Shown piece after piece: positions 60,698 to 64,000 of a stretch of 64,000 nt of DNA. Origin of the DNA: Pontibacter silvestris (lineage in GTDB: Bacteria; Bacteroidota; Bacteroidia; Cytophagales; Hymenobacteraceae). The notes under the pieces are model-generated. The model made no database searches and had not been told where the DNA came from. It worked only from the letters and a program-made list of their open reading frames with translations. Numbering within the stretch: the first letter of the stretch is position 1; each line of letters starts with the position of its first letter. The stretch is from NCBI RefSeq assembly GCF_020907275.1, contig NZ_JAJJWI010000011.1, positions 62,001 to 126,000 on the forward strand, read 5' to 3'. The translations under genes were made by a program, and so were the position numbers.

Positions 60698-61494
60698 TGT
60701 CTTTTCTCTTGTATAAACTTTATGACTTTAAGCAACAAAGGGCGAGGCACCAGATAGACCATATGTGGAGTCAGTTTGCTTCTAAGCCCGACCAATACGA
60801 CAGGCTTACCTTTCATTAGTCCCTCAAAACCAGCCTTCGCAACTTTTCTGGCATCAGTAGAAAACAGCTTGCTAAACAACCTTGAGCCTTCAAGATTAGC
60901 CCGATCTTTGAAGTTTGTAGCAGTTGGGCCAGGGCAAAGTGCCGTAACTGTTACACCTATATCTCCCAGTTCAGCAGTAAGCGCTTCCGAAAAAGAAAGC
61001 ACATAAGCTTTACTGGCATAGTAAATGGCCATTAGTGGCCCCGGCGGAAAAGCAGCTACAGAAGATACATTTAATATCTTTCCCCCTTGTCCCTCGGGCA
61101 ACTGCCATAGAAATAGCTTACACAGGTATGTTAAAGCCACCATGTTTACCTGCATCATATCCAGCTCTGCTTGCAAAGCAGTTTCCCTGAAGTGCCCGTA
61201 GTTTCCGAAACCAGCATTATTGACCAGTATGGCCACTACAATACCTGCCTGCTTTAGCTCATTAAAGATTTTCTGTGGAGCATCATGCTCAGCCAAATCC
61301 TGTGCAATTACTTTACTGTACACTTTATGTTTTACTGCAAACCGGAACGCCAGTTGCTCTAGCTTTTCTCCGGAACGTGCCACCAATACAAGATTATAGC
61401 CATGCTGTGCGAAAATATCAGCCAACTCTAATCCTATGCCACTGCTGGCTCCTGTTATCAAGGCTGTACCTTTAGGGGTTGTTTTATCTGCCAT
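60694..61494 (-). CDS. short-chain dehydrogenase/reductase
   Basis: The 266-residue SDR has the NAD(P) motif TGASSGIG (15-22), the structural NNAG motif, an active-site Ser (NVSSVA) and the catalytic YxxxK in YYASKAY. It is a cytoplasmic oxidoreductase of classical type; substrate unknown. Its stop overlaps the start of the membrane protein gene (ATGA), so the two are translationally coupled. Confidence 0.93.
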   Translation of the reverse strand: MADKTTPKGTALITGASSGIGLELADIFAQHGYNLVLVARSGEKLEQLAFRFAVKHKVYSKVIAQDLAEHDAPQKIFNELKQAGIVVAILVNNAGFGNYGHFRETALQAELDMMQVNMVALTYLCKLFLWQLPEGQGGKILNVSSVAAFPPGPLMAIYYASKAYVLSFSEALTAELGDIGVTVTALCPGPTATNFKDRANLEGSRLFSKLFSTDARKVAKAGFEGLMKGKPVVLVGLRSKLTPHMVYLVPRPLLLKVIKFIQEKRQ

Positions 61495-62117
61495 GCTTTA
61501 TAGTTTTTAGATAATGTACCTGCTCCGTTTATTCCGTCTGAGCACCTTTTTGTCCATGTGTTATGCTTATACGAAGCATTGTTTAACCTGTCAGACAAGA
61601 GTACTTTTGTATACGAGTTAAGGTAAGACTGTTTCTGAAGCTTCCATGCCGATAAAGCTGTATCTTCTGGTTAAATAATGCCTTAAAGTCAATGATTAGG
61701 ACATACGCAATCAATTGGAAAGAAACGTTCTGCCACCCCATTCATCTATAGCAAAAGTTGTAGACCATGAAAAAGATCAAGTCAAAAGCAATGTTCTTTA
61801 GTTATTGCTGAATAGCCATTAAAATATAGCTAAAATCACATATTAGTTAGGTACTATTAAAAGAAAAGCTGTACCTTGCTCCCTGAATTATTACATTTAT
61901 TAGCAGGAAACTATAATTGTCCTTTAGCAGATGGGTGGTGGAAATCGCCTCTGTATAGTTTATCTGACCAACTATACAGAGGCGACAGCAAAGCCTTCAA
62001 ATTTTATTTAGTGGGAAGCTTCGAATGTAAACCAGCACAAAACGCCAAGGCTGCTTGTTCGCAAGCTATATTTTTCGTGTTCGAACTACTTGAACAGCAG
62101 ACATCATATCCTTTAGA
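61495..62117. other. 623-base intergenic region with a strong hairpin
   Basis: This AT-rich region lies between the SDR gene (minus) and the acyltransferase gene (plus). It contains a perfect 16-bp hairpin at 61945-61985. A frame opening with TTG at 61876 (100 codons) is not convincing. No exact -7 box is visible on either strand. Confidence 0.5.
61945..61985. repeat. 16-bp perfect hairpin
   Basis: The inverted repeat 61945-61960/61970-61985 is perfect over 16 bp with a 9-base loop and begins TCGCCTCTGTATAGTT. No T run follows on either strand, so it is not an ordinary terminator. It lies 132 bases before the acyltransferase ATG. Confidence 0.65.
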
Positions 62118-63308
62118 ATGGAAATCCCGAAGTCGCTACGCAGACACACATCTTCTCAAAAATTTATTCCTGAAATAGACTCCCTTCGTTTTATTGCTGT
62201 TCTAAGTGTTGTGCTTGTGCACATAAATGCTTTCATAAAACTGAAGACTACAGATGACTATGTAGATAAGAAACACTACTATTCATTTGTCTCTTATTTT
62301 ATTGAAAACATGGGAACATCAGGTGTAGAAATATTCTTTGTTATTAGTGGCTTTATATTAAGTCTCCCGTTTGCTAATCATTATTTAAACAATTCTTCCA
62401 AGCCAAGTCTTAAAAGGTTTTATCTTAAAAGATTGACAAGGCTGGAACCTCCGTACTTTATAATCATGCTTGTGCTTTTTATGGCTTACATTTTTATAAA
62501 GCATAAGTTCTCTTTTGATCAGCTTTTTCCGCACTTAGTTGCTTCACTTACTTACTCACATAATGTAATTTACGGTAGGTCAATGCTACCAGTAATCAAC
62601 TCAGTTGCGTGGAGCCTGGAGGTAGAAATACAGTTTTATCTGTTAGCCCCATTAATTGCAAAAGTATTTGTGTTCAGGAAATCCTTCCGGCGCTTTTCTT
62701 TGGTTACGGTTATTCTTGCTTTTATAGCAATGCACAATGTGTTTACTGCGCCATTTATCTCAATATATGATTTTATTCAGTACTTTTTGATGGGTGTTCT
62801 ATTAGCTGATTTGTATGCATCAGGAGAAAGCATTTTTGGCTATTTACATACTAAAACAGTTGCAATAGCAGGCTTCCTTTGTATCTGCTTCATTTGGTCT
62901 TTTCCTGAAGAACACAGTAACTTCTTTTTCAGAACTCTATGGGGGTTCATCTTACCATCCTTGATCTTTTTACTTTTTTATCTTGTGTTGTTTGCTGGCT
63001 TATGGAAGAAAGCTTTGAACAATAAATACATCATTACTATTGGAGGGATGTGTTACTCTATTTATTTACTTCAGAACCCAGTTATCTCGATGCTTCAAAA
63101 CATATTCTTTAAGAACAAAATAACGAATTATTATATCATAGACTATATGATTCAGGCTATAAGCATGTTGATACTTATTCTTTTGGTTAGTACTTTATTT
63201 TTTGTTTTGATTGAAAGGCCTTTCATGAAAAGTAACTGGTCAATAAGCCTAACCAAAAAAACAAAGGGATCTGCTGCAAGCATAAAATACAGAACTCTTA
63301 TTAAATAG
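62118..63308 (+). CDS. acyltransferase family 3 (OafA/NolL-type) membrane protein
   Basis: The 396-residue membrane protein has about 10 helices and the family motifs FIPEIDSLRFIAVLSVVLVH (catalytic His at its end), VEIFFVISGFIL and RLTRLEPPYF. These enzymes O-acetylate or acylate surface sugars. Codon use and base composition are strongly AT-rich compared with flanking genes, similar to the glycosyltransferase at 28526. There are no sugar genes beside it. Confidence 0.9.
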   Translation: MEIPKSLRRHTSSQKFIPEIDSLRFIAVLSVVLVHINAFIKLKTTDDYVDKKHYYSFVSYFIENMGTSGVEIFFVISGFILSLPFANHYLNNSSKPSLKRFYLKRLTRLEPPYFIIMLVLFMAYIFIKHKFSFDQLFPHLVASLTYSHNVIYGRSMLPVINSVAWSLEVEIQFYLLAPLIAKVFVFRKSFRRFSLVTVILAFIAMHNVFTAPFISIYDFIQYFLMGVLLADLYASGESIFGYLHTKTVAIAGFLCICFIWSFPEEHSNFFFRTLWGFILPSLIFLLFYLVLFAGLWKKALNNKYIITIGGMCYSIYLLQNPVISMLQNIFFKNKITNYYIIDYMIQAISMLILILLVSTLFFVLIERPFMKSNWSISLTKKTKGSAASIKYRTLIK

Positions 63309-63490
63309 ATAGCTTATCAAAATGACCGTGTGTCGTGATGCCGGACTAACTATTTCGATTTCACCTGATCATTCAAGCATGCTTACTTAACTGCTTCTCC
63401 CCACCCGCCTCCATAATAAGAAACAGGCACAGGTTAACATCGCAACTGCTATCTTAGCGTATAGCAAGAAGCATTTTAAACTTTTGATTG

Positions 63491-64000
63491 ATGAAATACC
63501 TAACCCAATCTATATTCTGCTTAAGCATAGCAACATTAGCAGCCTGTAGCAACGAAACCACATCTGAAAGAAACTCAACTGTGGCCACAGAAGAACCTGT
63601 TACCACTACAGATAAAGCAGAAACAACTATACAAGAAACAACAGCCGCTAACACAGAGACCACTTCTATACAAAGTACTAGTTACAGCATGAGCCTGAAC
63701 GCAGACAGCGACGTCAGTTTCGATGTAAAAACCACTGGTCAGGGTACTATGCGCGACATGACAGTAGTGGCACAGAAAGACGGGAAAGAATTGGCCCGCA
63801 TCACTGAGCCTGTAGAAGGAACCGTAGCCAACACTGTAACAACTGACCTGAACAAAAACCAGAAGCCGGAGCTACTGATCTTTATCAGCGGCGGAGGCAG
63901 TGGCAACTATGGTACTGTGTACGGCTATGAACTTGCCAGGCAGGACTGGATGCAACTTGACCTGCCGCCTCTAACCGAAGAGCAGCGTGAGGATTACATG
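63491..64000 (+). CDS. lipoprotein, partial at the window end
   Basis: 170 codons are open from an ATG to the window edge. The product has lipobox LAAC (Cys19), then a low-complexity Thr/Glu/Ser-rich linker (about 20-65), then a beta-rich domain with DLNKNQKPELLIFISGGGSG and YGYELARQDWMQL. The DLNxNxKPELLIF pattern resembles lysozyme-inhibitor-like (PliI-type) or FG-GAP-like strands, but no family is assigned. The C terminus is missing. Confidence 0.75.
   Translation, partial: MKYLTQSIFCLSIATLAACSNETTSERNSTVATEEPVTTTDKAETTIQETTAANTETTSIQSTSYSMSLNADSDVSFDVKTTGQGTMRDMTVVAQKDGKELARITEPVEGTVANTVTTDLNKNQKPELLIFISGGGSGNYGTVYGYELARQDWMQLDLPPLTEEQREDYM

Noticed and set aside
61876-62178. 100-codon plus-strand frame with a TTG start
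   Set aside because: It runs through a 16-bp hairpin and overlaps the acyltransferase gene by 61 bases; the product looks random.

Overview
The window comes from a member of the Bacteroidota, most likely a Cytophagales/Hymenobacteraceae bacterium of the Pontibacter type (genus is inference). Evidence: a PorZ-like protein with a type IX secretion sorting domain, SusC-type TonB receptor architecture, many lipoproteins, weak Shine-Dalgarno signals, and the Bacteroidota promoter signature TAnnTTTG upstream of many genes. Gene order is that of an ordinary chromosome. I see no rRNA, CRISPR array, insertion sequence, prophage or origin.

Layout. 0-12 kb holds housekeeping and poorly known genes: a partial LysM protein, ndk, nrnA with two FKBP lipoproteins, recO, a porZ-like gene, tdk, a ferredoxin, several hypotheticals, a lone moxR and an unannotated 53-residue glycine-rich membrane protein. 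12-23 kb is a phosphate-starvation island: a TonB receptor and a beta-helix lipoprotein on the minus strand, diverging from an OprP/O-like porin and pstS-pstC-pstA-pstB-phoU. Three promoters here carry 11-bp-periodic TTAACA-like repeats in identical phasing to the -7 element, so the TonB receptor and lipoprotein look like members of the Pho regulon. 23-28 kb is a cytochrome c maturation operon, ccmB-ccmC-ccmD-ccmE-ccmF, whose CcmE has the variant CxxxY haem-binding motif. 28-37 kb holds an AT-rich glycosyltransferase, a DUF2520 protein, a second ferredoxin with iscX, a kdsC-like phosphatase, a cold-shock gene, a UbiA prenyltransferase, a Fur-family regulator with a palindromic candidate operator, and purN-purH.

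37-43 kb is the complete rod-shape operon mreB-mreC-mreD-mrdA-mrdB. 43-53 kb has a PQQ-dehydrogenase-like lipoprotein, tRNA-Leu(UAA), tRNA-Gly(GCC), mutS with a glutamine amidotransferase, a SpoU methyltransferase, a hypothetical with an acidic linker and an S9 peptidase. 53-64 kb has a DUF4142 lipoprotein, a large membrane M28 peptidase, terC, yajQ, a GNAT enzyme, a lipocalin, two adjacent genes each broken by a one-base deletion in a six-base homopolymer, a short-chain dehydrogenase, an AT-rich acyltransferase and a partial lipoprotein.

The most interesting signals are the Pho-box architecture and its TonB/lipoprotein partner operon, the hairpin between those two genes, the Cys-type CcmE, the Fur/Zur-like palindrome, and the paired homopolymer frameshifts. 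Nothing here is clearly a wholly new system. The phosphate-linked TonB/beta-helix pair is the best candidate for an undescribed function.
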